A stretch of 64,000 bases of DNA from Hormoscilla sp. GM7CHS1pb (GCA_014323675.1 JACONN010000006.1:496001-560000); one strand, 5' to 3'. Positions 47,123-56,390 are shown, counted from the stretch's first letter. Translations and numbers: made by a program. The notes: generated by a model not told the origin, from the sequence alone.

Positions 47123-47374
47123 TTATTCTAACCTACCTGCTTTTACTCGTTTTACTCGTTCCCAGGTAGAACCTGGGAACGCACATCCGAGGCGATCGCC
47201 TCCCGGGTGGGTGGGAGCCGCTATACTGGTAATCATGTCATCGCTGCGAGCAACTGGAGGCTCTGCCTCCACCGGACGTGACTGGTCACGAGGAGGAACT
47301 ATAAACCATCGATTTCCTCCGGGTTGACTCCCATATCTACTAACCAATGTCTTCTCATCTGGTAGTTCTTTCAT
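47123..47374 (-). pseudogene. decayed paralogue of the 46949-47116 gene
   Basis: Starts with the same MKELPDEKTL and the same upstream bases, but then diverges completely into VSRYGSQPGGNRWF and a tail encoded by palindromic repeat (GTTCCCAGGTAGAACCTGGG, 47156-47178). The start codon lies 5 bases after the stop of the UPF0175 gene, so it was once the second gene of that pair. Probably the original 3' part was replaced by repeat DNA. Confidence 0.45.
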
Positions 47375-47379
47375 CGTAA

Positions 47380-47736
47380 TTACTCCCAGGGATTCTCAGG
47401 GATTGAGCAGCGGATGCGAATGAGTTTTTCAACTTGGCTTTCAATATTATCACCTACAGAGGCAAGGCCACGTTCAATTCCTGCTTCCCGTAAAATTTAT
47501 TTAAAACTTTCGGTATCAACCCCAGCAATTTCTGCGCCTCGTGCCAGGGAAACCTTTTCCCGTTTGTACAGACCAACCGCCAACCTACTGCGAAGTTCGG
47601 GTTTACTCCTGAGCAGCGATCGCATAGCATCTTGGAGTAAGGCTTCTTTATCTTTGTACAGCTCTTCTTCTATTAAAATATCCAACTCCGATAAAACTGT
47701 CATTTTTTCTGCCCTCATTTTACTTGACACAGTCAC
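47380..47736 (-). pseudogene. UPF0175 family protein with internal TAA
   Basis: MTVLSELDILIEEELYKDKE, ALLQDAMRSLLRSKPELRSR, LAVGLYKREKVSLARGAEIA and GVDTESFK are typical of UPF0175, small helix-turn-helix-like antitoxins. A TAA (47497-47499) then replaces the expected glutamate, after which ILREAGIERGLASVGDNIES and QVEKLIRIR continue in the same frame to a stop at 47380-47382. Full length is 118 residues. The usual PIN-domain partner is absent. A GAA to TAA change is the simplest cause. Confidence 0.78.
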
Positions 47737-47756
47737 TTGACGATCTACAGGGAATC

Positions 47757-48278
47757 TTATTCTAACCTACCTGCTTGCCAATCTTCCCCACCTGGAAACT
47801 CAGTTAAATGCTCGTCGATGATTGCTGGTAAAGTCTTAGCAGAATGTTCGTAAGTTAATTCCAGTAGCCTCTGAGCAGCCATAATTAGCTGTTTTCGATC
47901 CACCAACTCTGATAGTTTAAATGGACTTAACCGCCCATTCAACACTTCTACGCTAGCAGGGCGAATTGCTGCCTCGATCGCCTCTTCCAGCATTTCCTCC
48001 CATTCATCTGACTTGATATAGTAGGAAGTTTTATTCTCCTTGAGATTCAAATCTTGAATTTCTCGAATTGAATCGGAAATTGATGCGGCCCAGGAATTAG
48101 TCAGTCTTTGCTCGACTTGGTTTTTAATCAGGTGAACCGCCATCCTGATTAAAAATGATTTGATATTGCGGATCGTTCCCTTTTTACTCATCCACTCTAG
48201 CTCGTCCACCAACGCCAATGCATCTGTATAACGCCCCTCCATAATACTAGCCCTTAAATCGATTAGCTCTTGAGTCAT
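47757..48278 (-). CDS. DUF29 family protein
   Basis: 173 residues, complete: MTQELIDLRASIMEGRYTDA, LALVDELEWMSKKGTIRNIK, FLIRMAVHLIKNQVEQRLTN, SWAASISDSIREIQDLNL. Helical, unknown function, typically present in many copies in cyanobacteria. A broken copy lies at 40990-41234. Both copies stand next to a toxin/immunity-like pair (here divergently), which may be coincidence given the family's abundance. A 20-base gap separates it from UPF0175. Confidence 0.88.
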   Translation of the reverse strand: MTQELIDLRASIMEGRYTDALALVDELEWMSKKGTIRNIKSFLIRMAVHLIKNQVEQRLTNSWAASISDSIREIQDLNLKENKTSYYIKSDEWEEMLEEAIEAAIRPASVEVLNGRLSPFKLSELVDRKQLIMAAQRLLELTYEHSAKTLPAIIDEHLTEFPGGEDWQAGRLE

Positions 48279-48365
48279 GATCTTGTCTTCACAGTCTCTT
48301 CTGGTGCTTTACCCAATATAGCAAATAACTGACTGACTGTCAAGGGGCGATCGCCTTTTTTTGTA

Positions 48366-48905
48366 TTGGGTGATTTATGTTGTCTAATACAACTCGTTCA
48401 TCTACCTTTGAATAATCTGACAGGAATTCAACGGAAAATAACGGGAGATCCTAGAATCAGCTTGACTGACAAACACCTGCCGGGAACAGAAAAAGCGCAA
48501 AGGGAACTGAACGCAGAGGGTAAAGTGTATCTATTCAACGATCGAGAAACAATGGAGAGAGTAGCAGAGGAGATTAAGTCAAGGGGGGAACAGACTGGCA
48601 TCAGTGATGAATCGGACAAATATGAACGATATGGACTGTACTTCCCAGAACCTATTGGTTATATACTAAAATATGATGGTAGTCGCATTCCCTTGGGTGC
48701 ATCTCACTTTCGCACGGGCGAAGCATTCGGATATTCAATCTGTCGTTTGATTTCATGATTTGTTGCCCGAATGCTTCGCCCCTACAGTTATATCTGCAAA
48801 TATGAGATGCACCCCATTCCCTTAAGCTATGGTGAAATTAAAATTAGAAAAGGAACTGATAAGTACCACGTCATCCCCCGCACCAAACCCAGAACCAGTA
48901 ACTGA
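48366..48905 (+). pseudogene. candidate polymorphic-toxin C-terminal domain split by a MITE
   Basis: The recognisable part is RISLTDKHLPGTEKAQRELN, GKVYLFNDRETMERVAEEIK, KYERYGLYFPEPIGYILKYD, GSRIPL, then after removal of the MITE (48695-48814) and one CATTCCCTT duplication SYGEIKIRKGTDKYHVIPRT, KPRTSN and stop at 48903-48905. The ending G-x-R-I-P-L-x-Y-x-E-x-K-I...Y-H-V-I-P-R is familiar from toxin tips of CdiA/filamentous-haemagglutinin-like proteins. The first codons after 48366 are not conserved and the true start is uncertain. The toxin is inactivated; the downstream gene remains intact. Confidence 0.6.
48695..48814. mobile_element. MITE (GGGTGCATCTCA family) with 9-bp target duplication
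   Basis: 120 bp from GGGTGCATCTCACTTTCGCA to the inverted AAATATGAGATGCACCC, flanked by CATTCCCTT (48686-48694 and 48815-48823). Internal inverted repeat CGGGCGAAGCATTCGG / CCGAATGCTTCGCCC. Confidence 0.93.
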
Positions 48906-49116
48906 GTGGGAGTTTGCGGAAATCTGGGCAGATCCGATCGTCTCTCCGCCCTATATTCTGATGTTAGTCAAATCTAGCACGGGTAAGTTTTGCATCCATA
49001 ATCCCGCGCAAAACTATAAAACTGTCTTTTCCAGTTCTGACTATGAATCAGCTCAAATGTGGCTACTTGAAGATGAATATGAACGGGTTACAGGTCAGAT
49101 ATTACCACCAGAATAA
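48829..49116 (+). CDS. candidate immunity protein of the split toxin
   Basis: 95 residues (MVKLKLEKELISTTSSPAPN, EWEFAEIWADPIVSPPYILM, DYESAQMWLLEDEYERVTGQ), acidic. Its ATG lies inside the reconstructed 3' end of the toxin frame, an out-of-frame overlap of about 77 bases, which is common for coupled toxin/immunity pairs. No family recognised. Because the MITE lies just upstream of this start, the gene may now be expressed from a different promoter or not at all. Confidence 0.5.
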   Translation: MVKLKLEKELISTTSSPAPNPEPVTEWEFAEIWADPIVSPPYILMLVKSSTGKFCIHNPAQNYKTVFSSSDYESAQMWLLEDEYERVTGQILPPE

Positions 49117-49307
49117 GCAATCTACCTCCAGTATCACTTGACATAGCGCGATCTAAAATACTATCACCCATGTCAAGACAGAGCCTAATGCCTTCGTCGC
49201 CTTGCAAGTAGACGCAGCAAACCTGTTATCTATTTTAGTAGAAGACTTGAAATCGTTAATTCCGGCTACGACTTCATGTAGGGTGGGGCATTGCCCACCC
49301 TACCAGT

Positions 49308-49365
49308 CTACAGCCTGCGCAGGCAGGCTTCGTTCCTGTAGCCCCACCCTTTAGGGTGGCGGCTA
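49308..49365. repeat. GC-rich two-hairpin repeat after hemL
   Basis: CCTGCGCAGGCAGGCTTCGT and TGTAGCCCCACCCTTTAGGG, same family as 7088-7160. Its position just beyond the hemL stop suggests it could terminate transcription. Confidence 0.6.
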
Positions 49366-50662
49366 CTTAAGAGTCGCCATCACTTCTTTAGCTGCGGCTA
49401 AAGTCTTATCGATATCTTCCTCTGTGTGGGCCAGAGAAGTAAACCCGGCCTCAAACTGAGAAGGCGCTAGGTATATCCCCCGTTCTAACATCCCGCGATG
49501 GAAGCGCCCAAACTTACTGGTGTCCGACTTTTTGGCATCTTCAAAGTTGTGAACGGGGCCCTTGGTGAAGAATAAGCCAAACATGGCGCTAATGTGACCT
49601 CCACAGGCTTCATTACCCGTTTCTTTGGCGATTTCTAGTAACCCATCGATCAGCTTTTTGGTAATCTGATTCAGTTTTACGTAAGTACCCGATTTTTGCA
49701 GCAACTCCAGAGTCTTGATGCCAGCGGTCATGGCCAGGGGATTACCCGAAAGCGTTCCCGCCTGGTACATCGGACCTGCTGGTGCCACCATCGACATGAT
49801 GTCTTTGCGTCCGCCATAGGCCCCTACGGGCAACCCACCGCCGATAATCTTGCCCAAGGTCGTCAGATCGGGTTTGATGCCGAATTTCTCCTGGGCACCG
49901 CCGTAAGCGATGCGAAAGCCAGTCATTACTTCGTCAAACACCAGCAAAGCTCCATTCTCTTGGGTAATCAACCGCAAGCCTTCCAGAAAACCAGCATCGG
50001 GGCAATAAATCCCGAATTACCCACTACGGGCTCCAAAATTACCCCCGCTATTTGCTCGGGGTTTTCGGCAAATAGGGCTTTCACGGCTTCCAGGTCGTTG
50101 TAGGGAGCCGTGAGGGTGTTGGCAGTGGTAGATTTGGGAACGCCGGGGGAATCGGGTAATCCCAAGGTGGCGACCCCAGAACCCGCTTTCACCAGGAACA
50201 TATCGGCGTGACCGTGATAGCATCCTTCAAACTTAATGATCTTGTCACGATTTGTGAAGGCTCGCATCAAGCGCAGGACAGACATGCAGGCTTCGGTGCC
50301 GGAGTTGACAAACCGCACCATTTCTATGCTAGGGACGGCATCTATGACCATTTTCGCTAGCACGTTTTCCAGTTCGCAGGGCGCACCGAAGCTAGTGCCA
50401 TTTTCTAGCGCCTTGCGCAGGGCCTCGTTCACTTCGGCATTGGCGTGACCGCAAATGGCTGGCCCCCAGGTGCCTACGTAGTCGATGTACTGGTTGCCAT
50501 CCACATCCCAGATGTAAGCGCCTTTTACCCGTGAGAAGACTATGGGTTTTCCACCTACGGATTTGAAGGCTCGCACTGGCGAACTGACACCCCTGGCATC
50601 AGTTTCTGGGCCGCTGCGAAAATCTCTTGTGATTTGGTGGTCTTGAGAGTGGTTGCGATCAA
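49363..50662 (-). pseudogene. hemL: glutamate-1-semialdehyde 2,1-aminomutase with two frameshifts
   Basis: Makes 5-aminolevulinate from the HemA product. Start TTG at 50660-50662 with AAGGAG upstream: [24 protein letters not shown]; shift at 50590-50593 (four C, five needed); then [57 protein letters not shown] up to GNSGFIAP; shift at 49999-50002 (four G, five needed); then [20 protein letters not shown], the lysine region [20 protein letters not shown] and [17 protein letters not shown]. All catalytic regions are conserved. An essential gene with two identical-type errors argues for sequence error. Confidence 0.93.
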
Positions 50663-50769
50663 AGTTGTTCTCCTTGGTTGAATGCTCAACTATTGATTTG
50701 AGAATAGGCGCTAGATTAGCACAATTGACGCTCCCCCGGCTACAAGCCGGGAGATTCAAGCGGATACTC

Positions 50770-51221
50770 TCGCGACGGGCTTCAGCCACGTCGCGGGAGC
50801 TCCCATATTGGCAACCGCTTTGGTGCCGTCAAAGTCACCCTACCCACTCCACTGAGCTTTAAATTCAGCTTTGTGGCTACTTTTCGCAGGATATTCGCTG
50901 CCCCATTGCAATCCGCATTGACCAGCCATCCTTTCGCCGTTCGATAATCCCTCGCTTGATTCGCTTGCCCGACGATTTCCAGCTCTCGGGTTTTTCACCA
51001 TAGGTGGGCAGGAAATCGTTGTCGGCAAAGCTCGCTTGGGATGTATAGGATTCTTCGGTGTTGAGGGCAAACTTGCCAATTTTGCGACGTCTTTTAAACC
51101 ATAATTGACGTGCCAAATACGTCCCGCAGTTGAAAAGGGTGTTGGACTCCGTACAGATGTATTTGAGCACTGCCAAGTCACAGTTTGAATATTTTAAGAG
51201 GAGTTGTTGACAGCCATACAT
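50770..51221 (-). pseudogene. IS605-type TnpB relic with internal deletion
   Basis: The N-terminal frame MYGCQQLLLKYSNCDLAVLK, YICTESNTLFNCGTYLARQL is followed directly by C-terminal material (SGKRIKRGIIERRKDGW, then in a shifted frame LVNADCNGAANILRKVATKL). The RuvC-like core and most of the protein are missing. TnpB is the RNA-guided nuclease of IS200/IS605 elements. The right-end hairpin CCCCCGGCTACAAGCCGGG lies at about 50733-50751. Confidence 0.75.
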
Positions 51222-51261
51222 GGTATCGATACGATTGAGTTATCTACAATTTATCGTAAAA

Positions 51262-51720
51262 TGGGGCAAACATACCGTTTCTTCGTCGCCATGCTGTTCA
51301 TCTTCTGAATTATCACTTCGTTTTCATTCCCAAACGAAGAAAGCGCGTGCTCGTAGAAGTTGTGGCAACAGGTCTGCGAGCGTTGCGGGCGCGAGGTGGC
51401 ACGGGAGAGCGAGTGCGAAATTCTAGCCCAGTCCGGTGATGCCAGACATACCTTTGTTTGTGAACGCGCCCCCTAAGCTGTCAGCAGCTTAAGTGATTCG
51501 CAGGTTTAAGGGCAGAAGCGATTCGGGTGCTACGAGAGGAGTTTCTGAAATTACCTTGTGGAGGATCTCCTACTTTGTGGGCTCTGCGGGCAACGTTAGC
51601 AGCGCAACGATACAAAGGTATATCGCCAATCAGAGATGATGAACTGGCTAAAGCTGGTCGGGTCGGTTTCATCCCCGCTCTAAAGAGACGGGGTTTTCAC
51701 CTTCCCGTGCTTTTCCTATA
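51262..51720 (+). pseudogene. IS200-type TnpA relic and element end
   Basis: Short frames read LNYHFVFIPKRRKRVLVEVV, the start of Y1 transposase TnpA, and then ARHTFVCERAP, like a TnpB zinc-finger end. At 51665-51710 lies a hairpin TCCCCGCTCTAAAGAGACGG like the ends of cyanobacterial IS605 elements. The frame 51527-51721 is open but unrecognised. The whole stretch is the debris of one or two IS200/IS605 elements. Confidence 0.55.
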
Positions 51721-51836
51721 AACTATTTTCATCATCCTTTGTCCAGTTTATCCGCCTCACGGGGCCGGATGCCTGTCGGTGGCGGGGCTGCCAATGTTAT
51801 TCTAAAAAGTCTTAAGAGAATATTACCCAACGCCTT

Positions 51837-52478
51837 ATGTCCCAAGCTGCTAGTACCACCCCCATCCCGATCGAGCAAATTCGCTATAATGAGCAAGGAC
51901 TGGTGCCCGCTATTATCCAGGACTATCTGGATGGTACGGTGCTGATGATGGCCTGGATGAACCGGGAGTCCCTGGGAAAGACTCTCTCAACTGGCCAAAC
52001 CTGGTTTTGGAGTCGTTCCCGTGCCGAGTTGTGGCATAAGGGCGCTACTTCCGGACATTGGCAAAATGTGCGATCGCTCCGTTATGATTGTGACAGTGAT
52101 GCCCTGCTAATAGGTGTAGAGCAAGTGGGGGACATCGCCTGTCACAAGGGCGAACGTAGTTGTTTTCATCAGGTAAGCGGCACGGTTAGGACGCCCCCCG
52201 CAGATACCCTCTCTCAAGTCGCTGCTGTCATTCGCTCGCGCCGCGATCGCCCCAAGGAAGATTCCTATACCTGCAAGTTATTCGCAGGTGGAGATAACAA
52301 GATTCTCAAAAAGATTGGCGAAGAGTCCGCCGAAGTGGTAATGGCCTGCAAGGATGACGATCGAGAGGCGATCGCATCTGAGGCTGCTGACCTATTTTAT
52401 CATACTCTGGTAGCCTTAGCACATCACAACGTTGATGTCAAGGATGTCTATCGCAAGTTGCAGGAACGCCGTCGTTAA
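51837..52478 (+). CDS. hisIE: bifunctional phosphoribosyl-AMP cyclohydrolase / phosphoribosyl-ATP pyrophosphatase
   Basis: Catalyses steps two and three of histidine synthesis. HisI half: [37 protein letters not shown], the metal ligands [14 protein letters not shown] and [10 protein letters not shown]. HisE half from about residue 120: LAVIRSRR-type helix, [45 protein letters not shown]. 213 residues, complete. It has no operon partner. Confidence 0.95.
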   Translation: MSQAASTTPIPIEQIRYNEQGLVPAIIQDYLDGTVLMMAWMNRESLGKTLSTGQTWFWSRSRAELWHKGATSGHWQNVRSLRYDCDSDALLIGVEQVGDIACHKGERSCFHQVSGTVRTPPADTLSQVAAVIRSRRDRPKEDSYTCKLFAGGDNKILKKIGEESAEVVMACKDDDREAIASEAADLFYHTLVALAHHNVDVKDVYRKLQERRR

Positions 52479-52498
52479 CTATTTGGATTAATATGGAC

Positions 52499-52705
52499 AT
52501 GAAAATTAATTTTGCGAGCAGATCCTGGAAGTTAGGACTCTTAGTTCATGGAAAGATTAGTGGTCAAATCACAGCCAGTTCTCAACTGGGGGTAGATGGG
52601 ACGGTGAAAGTTTTTACCTCGAATGTAGACCCCGCAGCGGGTTAATAAAGTTACCAACAGTGCCTGTGAATGTGGAGCAACTGAGAACTTTTGTCAACTC
52701 AGTCG
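52499..52705 (+). pseudogene. filamentous-haemagglutinin-type exoprotein, C-terminal relic
   Basis: Frame reads ITASSQLGVDGTVKVFTSNV, DPAAG and, one base shifted (a T missing in GGTTAA at about 52640), LIKLPTVPVNVEQL. This ending is typical of two-partner-secretion exoproteins of cyanobacteria. It breaks off at an IS1-type end near 52714. Confidence 0.65.
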
Positions 52706-52713
52706 GGACAGTT

Positions 52714-52824
52714 CTTTGTTGCACATTCTCGGGATGATAGCAGCCAATGGGAAATTTTGCAGTCACCTCGCTACAAGGATCCATTCTATTGGGCACCTTT
52801 CGTTCTGGTGGGAAATTGGCTGTG
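52714..52824 (+). pseudogene. solo IS1-type end joined to a CHAT-domain C-terminus
   Basis: GTTGCACATTCTCGGGATGA (52715-52734) matches the IS1-type terminal repeat. It is followed by SPRYKDPFYWAPFVLVGNWL and a stop, the characteristic end of CHAT (caspase-like) domain proteins, which often neighbour such exoproteins. So an IS-mediated deletion fused two neighbouring genes' ends. Confidence 0.6.
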
Positions 52825-52870
52825 AATTTTGTTAGTTGTTAGTTGTTAGTTGCAATTAGCAATTAGTAAT

Positions 52871-53479
52871 TTAAAACTCAAAGGTAGCAATAGTATAGCT
52901 AACACTGGTTCCATTATCTCCATCAGTGACACCATCCCCATTCTCATCCCACAACTCGTAGACAAAAAACTGGCATTCTACCTCGATTTTATCTACCCCG
53001 GAATTGGCAACATCAAAATATAAATTACCGCTTTTCGTGGCGCATTCAAATTCAGCTTTTTGGCTTTTATGGAGATATTTTTGTCGCAATTTTATGATAA
53101 TATTTTCGCAATTGGAACCGCTACAATTCCAGGAAGTGGAAAACCTGGCCTCCTCCCCGGGAAAGGGCAAGACGCCTAACCATTGTCCTGTCTTGGATCC
53201 ATCGGTCCCTGAGGCACTCCAGCAGGCGAAATTGACTCTTTTTCCTTCCCCCGGGCGATCGAATACTGATAATCCTAATATTTGCTTACCCTGGCAGTCT
53301 GCTGCGTATTTGCTGACCGTATCCGGAAAGCCCGATCGCACCTGGGTGAAGAGTTCTTCGCAGGACTGGGGCGTACAATCTCCTATAATTGGCATCGGAG
53401 GTTGAGTCGTCGGTTGACTTGTACTGTTGCAACCAAAGGTCGCAACCATTGTCGCGATCGCCAAGATTTTCAGTTTCAT
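52871..53479 (-). CDS. hypothetical lipoprotein
   Basis: 202 residues with a lipoprotein signal (MKLKILAIATMVATFGCNST, cysteine 17), a Pro/Thr linker, then a domain with six or more cysteines (CTPQSCEELF, WNCSGSNCENI) and an acidic C-terminal motif DENGDGVTDGD that resembles a calcium-binding loop. Likely anchored in a membrane facing the periplasm. No family recognised. Confidence 0.7.
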   Translation of the reverse strand: MKLKILAIATMVATFGCNSTSQPTTQPPMPIIGDCTPQSCEELFTQVRSGFPDTVSKYAADCQGKQILGLSVFDRPGEGKRVNFACWSASGTDGSKTGQWLGVLPFPGEEARFSTSWNCSGSNCENIIIKLRQKYLHKSQKAEFECATKSGNLYFDVANSGVDKIEVECQFFVYELWDENGDGVTDGDNGTSVSYTIATFEF

Positions 53480-54035
53480 TTTACTTGATGATTTGTAATT
53501 GGGGTAATCCCAATTTATTTGGCATTTTGATGGAGAAAAAAATGCTACCCTCTCGTCCCTCTCGTTACCTGTTAACGGTTTTCTGAGGCTCCTGCCTCCT
53601 TGTCAGGAGTGCCTCAAGTATATCATATATTTTAATAAATGGTATCATCAATTCCAAATTTAAAATTGGGGGCCATAAACCTGGTTTCTTAATTAATTGG
53701 AGCTTTTGCGATTTTGTAGCAGAAACCCGGTTTCTTGTCAGCTTGACTATCAACTACAAATGAGCCGCACCCCCGTCTAATAGCTAAAGTCGGTTAAAAC
53801 TGAGATCTTGCACGATTGTCAATTGGTCTCACGGCCCGCAGGGGTTCAAACTAATAGCTAAAGTCGGTTTCAACCGACTAATAAGATGATGAGTAACTAA
53901 TTGTAGCATTGTTTTGATAAAATGCTATTATAACAAAGCTCTCAGTAGGGTGGGCACCGCCCACCATTACCTTACATTGAACCCGCAAACACTAAAGTGT
54001 TTACTACTAACCCGCAAACACTTTAGTGTTTACTA
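53480..54035. other. repeat-rich intergenic region
   Basis: No gene. Contains hairpin GAGGCTCCTG...CAGGAGTGCCTC (53586-53616); AAACCTGGTTTCTTAATTAA and AGAAACCCGGTTTCTTG palindrome halves (53676-53738); two copies of CTAATAGCTAAAGTCGGTT (53776 and 53849); a GTAGGGTGGGCACCGCCCAC hairpin (53946); and two 29-bp units beginning AACCCGCAAACACTAAAGTG just after the YHS gene, which could terminate it. Confidence 0.65.
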
Positions 54036-54542
54036 CTAACAGTTGAGAACTTTAGGCCAGTTCTCGTTAGCCCGGTCGATGTGACCGGTAATGTCTCCTT
54101 CCCAACGTCCCTGTATCCTTCTGTTATAGTTAAGGTACAGTTTGTCATCGACAATTTTCCAGGCGTTGGGATCCGTCCGTGCCGTGTACCCTTGACTGAC
54201 TGCCCATGCACAGTAACCACCATATTGGGGTGCGTATCGTTCCGGGTTGTTTGCAAACAAATCCCGATTTTCAGCACTGGAAAATTGCCAGGTAGCATTT
54301 CCCCAACGGTGGGTAATTTGAGGGCTGCCAGCAACTGCTTGACCTTGTCGGAAATAGGCCACCGGATCCGTGCCCCCGATCGCGATGCCATTTTCTTGGT
54401 AAAAGAAGGGGCGACTCCTCTGGGCTAGCATCACCGGAGTAGCAGCATCAGCATTTATATTAGCGCGGTTCCCCAAACCTGTAGTTAGTCCGATACTCAG
54501 CATTGAGAGGCCGGCCAGGATGGCCAAGGATTTGATTTTCAT
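54036..54542 (-). CDS. secreted YHS-domain protein
   Basis: Start at the ATG 54540-54542 (MKIKSLAILAGLSMLSIGLT, signal peptide). The mature part includes the YHS-like core: FFYQENGIAIGGTDPVAYFR, GQAVAGSPQITHRWGNATWQ, FANNPERYAPQYGGYCAWAV. YHS domains are small metal-associated modules; this secreted form is common in cyanobacteria and proteobacteria with no defined role. 168 residues, complete. Confidence 0.82.
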   Translation of the reverse strand: MKIKSLAILAGLSMLSIGLTTGLGNRANINADAATPVMLAQRSRPFFYQENGIAIGGTDPVAYFRQGQAVAGSPQITHRWGNATWQFSSAENRDLFANNPERYAPQYGGYCAWAVSQGYTARTDPNAWKIVDDKLYLNYNRRIQGRWEGDITGHIDRANENWPKVLNC

Positions 54543-54627
54543 GGCATATTTTTCTCTTCGACTATCTACGATTAAAGATAACATAAATGAGTAAAGCCTG
54601 AGAAATAGCTGGGCGATCGGTAAAAAT

Positions 54628-55824
54628 TTAATTTTTCTGTAGCAGTCCCTGGAGATACTGTAAAATCAGAATGCCCAGGCCGACGCTGACTGCGGCTGCT
54701 AACCAGAAACCATCGGCAATGTAACGGGATCGATCTAAAGCCCAGCCCCCCAAGCTAGGACCGATGAAATACCCGATCGCCCAACATTGAGCGTTGATCG
54801 ACATGTATATTCCCCGCCGAGATGGAGGAGCTAAGTCGGCGACGAGGGCAGACGCAGATGGCGTATAAGCAGCAGTAGCTAACCCCATGATTGAGAGTGC
54901 CAAAATTGCCCAAATTACCCCACCCATCACTCCTGTAACCCAAATTAACCCAAAGCCTACTTCCCATAGCAGTAAAGAAATTCCTAAGGCTTGGGGACGG
55001 CTAAAACGATTCAGCCACCGGGCAACGGGTAATTGACACAGGGCGACAAAGACAATATACCAGGCGAACAAACCACTGATGATTTTCGGATCGAATCCGC
55101 TGACGAAATTGCTCAGATACAGGGGTAGCGTACTTTGTAATTGAGACAGGTAGGTGGTACACAGGATATTGACTACAAGGAAGATCGTGAGAGGCCGATC
55201 GCGCAATGCTATCATCCAACCCTGTAGCCTCTGGTTGCTGTCATGCTTGCTGAAGTCACCTGTTTCCGCGATCGCCCCATACACTATGCCGAAGAAAATC
55301 ACAAATGAGATGCCATCGATCGCACACAAAACTCGATAATTGTATTCAGCTGCCATCAAGGCCCCTCCCAACACCACTCCCCACGACAAGCCGATATTAT
55401 CTGCCAGCCGCATAATGGCAAATATATCGTTACGCTGCCCATCGGTTGTCAGATCTGCCACTGCTGCTTCTGTCGCAGGCCAGTAAAGACCAATTCCCAA
55501 ACCCATCAACAAGTTACCAATTATAAAGATGGGCAAGTTATGGGTGCAGATAAACACCAGATCTGCTAATGCAGAAATTGCCGCCGAAAGCAAAAGCGTG
55601 CCTCGCCGTCCCACCAATGGAGAGTCAGCGAAGGTTCCTCCTAAGAAGCGACCGAGCACCCCAGAGATGGCACCGCTACCGATACCTATTCCCACCGCCG
55701 TCGCCGATAAACCCAACTGATTCACGAACAGGATGGGGGCGTAGAATATGGTAAATCCATTGCCAATTTGGGATAAGCAGCGACCCGCTGCCAAAATACC
55801 GACTTGACCAGAAAAACCTTTCAA
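54628..55824 (-). CDS. MFS transporter
   Basis: 398 residues, 12 predicted helices, typical major-facilitator motif A-like loop (GGTFADSPLVGRRGTLLLSA) after helix 2 and the symmetric second half (LPVARWLNRFSRPQALGISL). The general layout resembles drug/proton antiporters of the MdtH/YfcJ type. Substrate unknown. Its start overlaps the stop of the upstream DUF6464-type gene (ATGA), so they are co-translated. Confidence 0.88.
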   Translation of the reverse strand: MKGFSGQVGILAAGRCLSQIGNGFTIFYAPILFVNQLGLSATAVGIGIGSGAISGVLGRFLGGTFADSPLVGRRGTLLLSAAISALADLVFICTHNLPIFIIGNLLMGLGIGLYWPATEAAVADLTTDGQRNDIFAIMRLADNIGLSWGVVLGGALMAAEYNYRVLCAIDGISFVIFFGIVYGAIAETGDFSKHDSNQRLQGWMIALRDRPLTIFLVVNILCTTYLSQLQSTLPLYLSNFVSGFDPKIISGLFAWYIVFVALCQLPVARWLNRFSRPQALGISLLLWEVGFGLIWVTGVMGGVIWAILALSIMGLATAAYTPSASALVADLAPPSRRGIYMSINAQCWAIGYFIGPSLGGWALDRSRYIADGFWLAAAVSVGLGILILQYLQGLLQKN

Positions 55825-56186
55825 TGCTTCCAGTCCTTATCCTCAGTGGGTTGGTAATAGGGGCAATTTTCACATGGCCCTTCGGGATTTACTGCACAGC
55901 GGATGTAAGCAGAACGGGCATTATAGTGGCAAGTGACATCCCCGATCAGTAGACCTATACCCTCTATATAATGGTGATCCGAGGGGAGCTGAGGTGCTGG
56001 CGGTGGCATTTCCGGAATGCTTTGCTGCTCTTCAGCGAGCGATCGCATCATCGGTGGGGTTGGTATTTCCATCGCCGATACCACCTGTTGTTGCTTGGAC
56101 CCCTCTACTTTATACATCATCCACACGGAAAGTGCAGTAGGGGGCATCAGACCTAGGATAACAACATACAAAATCTGTTCTAACAC
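55821..56186 (-). CDS. DUF6464-type small membrane protein
   Basis: 121 residues: an N-terminal membrane helix (LEQILYVVILGLMPPTALSV), a proline-rich linker and a cysteine-rich end, GDVTCHYNARSAYIRCAVNP, EGPCENCPYYQP, as in a small cyanobacterial family of unknown function. The four spaced cysteines suggest a metal or disulfide site. The 4-base ATGA overlap with the MFS gene suggests a functional link to it. Confidence 0.75.
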   Translation of the reverse strand: MLEQILYVVILGLMPPTALSVWMMYKVEGSKQQQVVSAMEIPTPPMMRSLAEEQQSIPEMPPPAPQLPSDHHYIEGIGLLIGDVTCHYNARSAYIRCAVNPEGPCENCPYYQPTEDKDWKH

Positions 56187-56390
56187 AGCAGGAGTTTTCT
56201 TTTCACTTCCAGAGTTTTTTGTGTCTCGGACTACCTGGGGGGGGGGAGTCCTCTCCCTGTTCGGAGGCGATTTACCTTATACAGGGTCTCTCCGATCATA
56301 GCGGAATGCAGGCGAGACTGCCAAGTCCCGTCCCTATACTATTGTCGCGTTTCGTGCCACAATGGTTGACTACGAGGGGGCAATTCTCCT

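Noticed and set aside
53776-53880. Possible CRISPR array from repeated CTAATAGCTAAAGTCGGTT
   Set aside because: Only two copies 73 bases apart, with different continuations and a palindromic half; no array, no cas genes.
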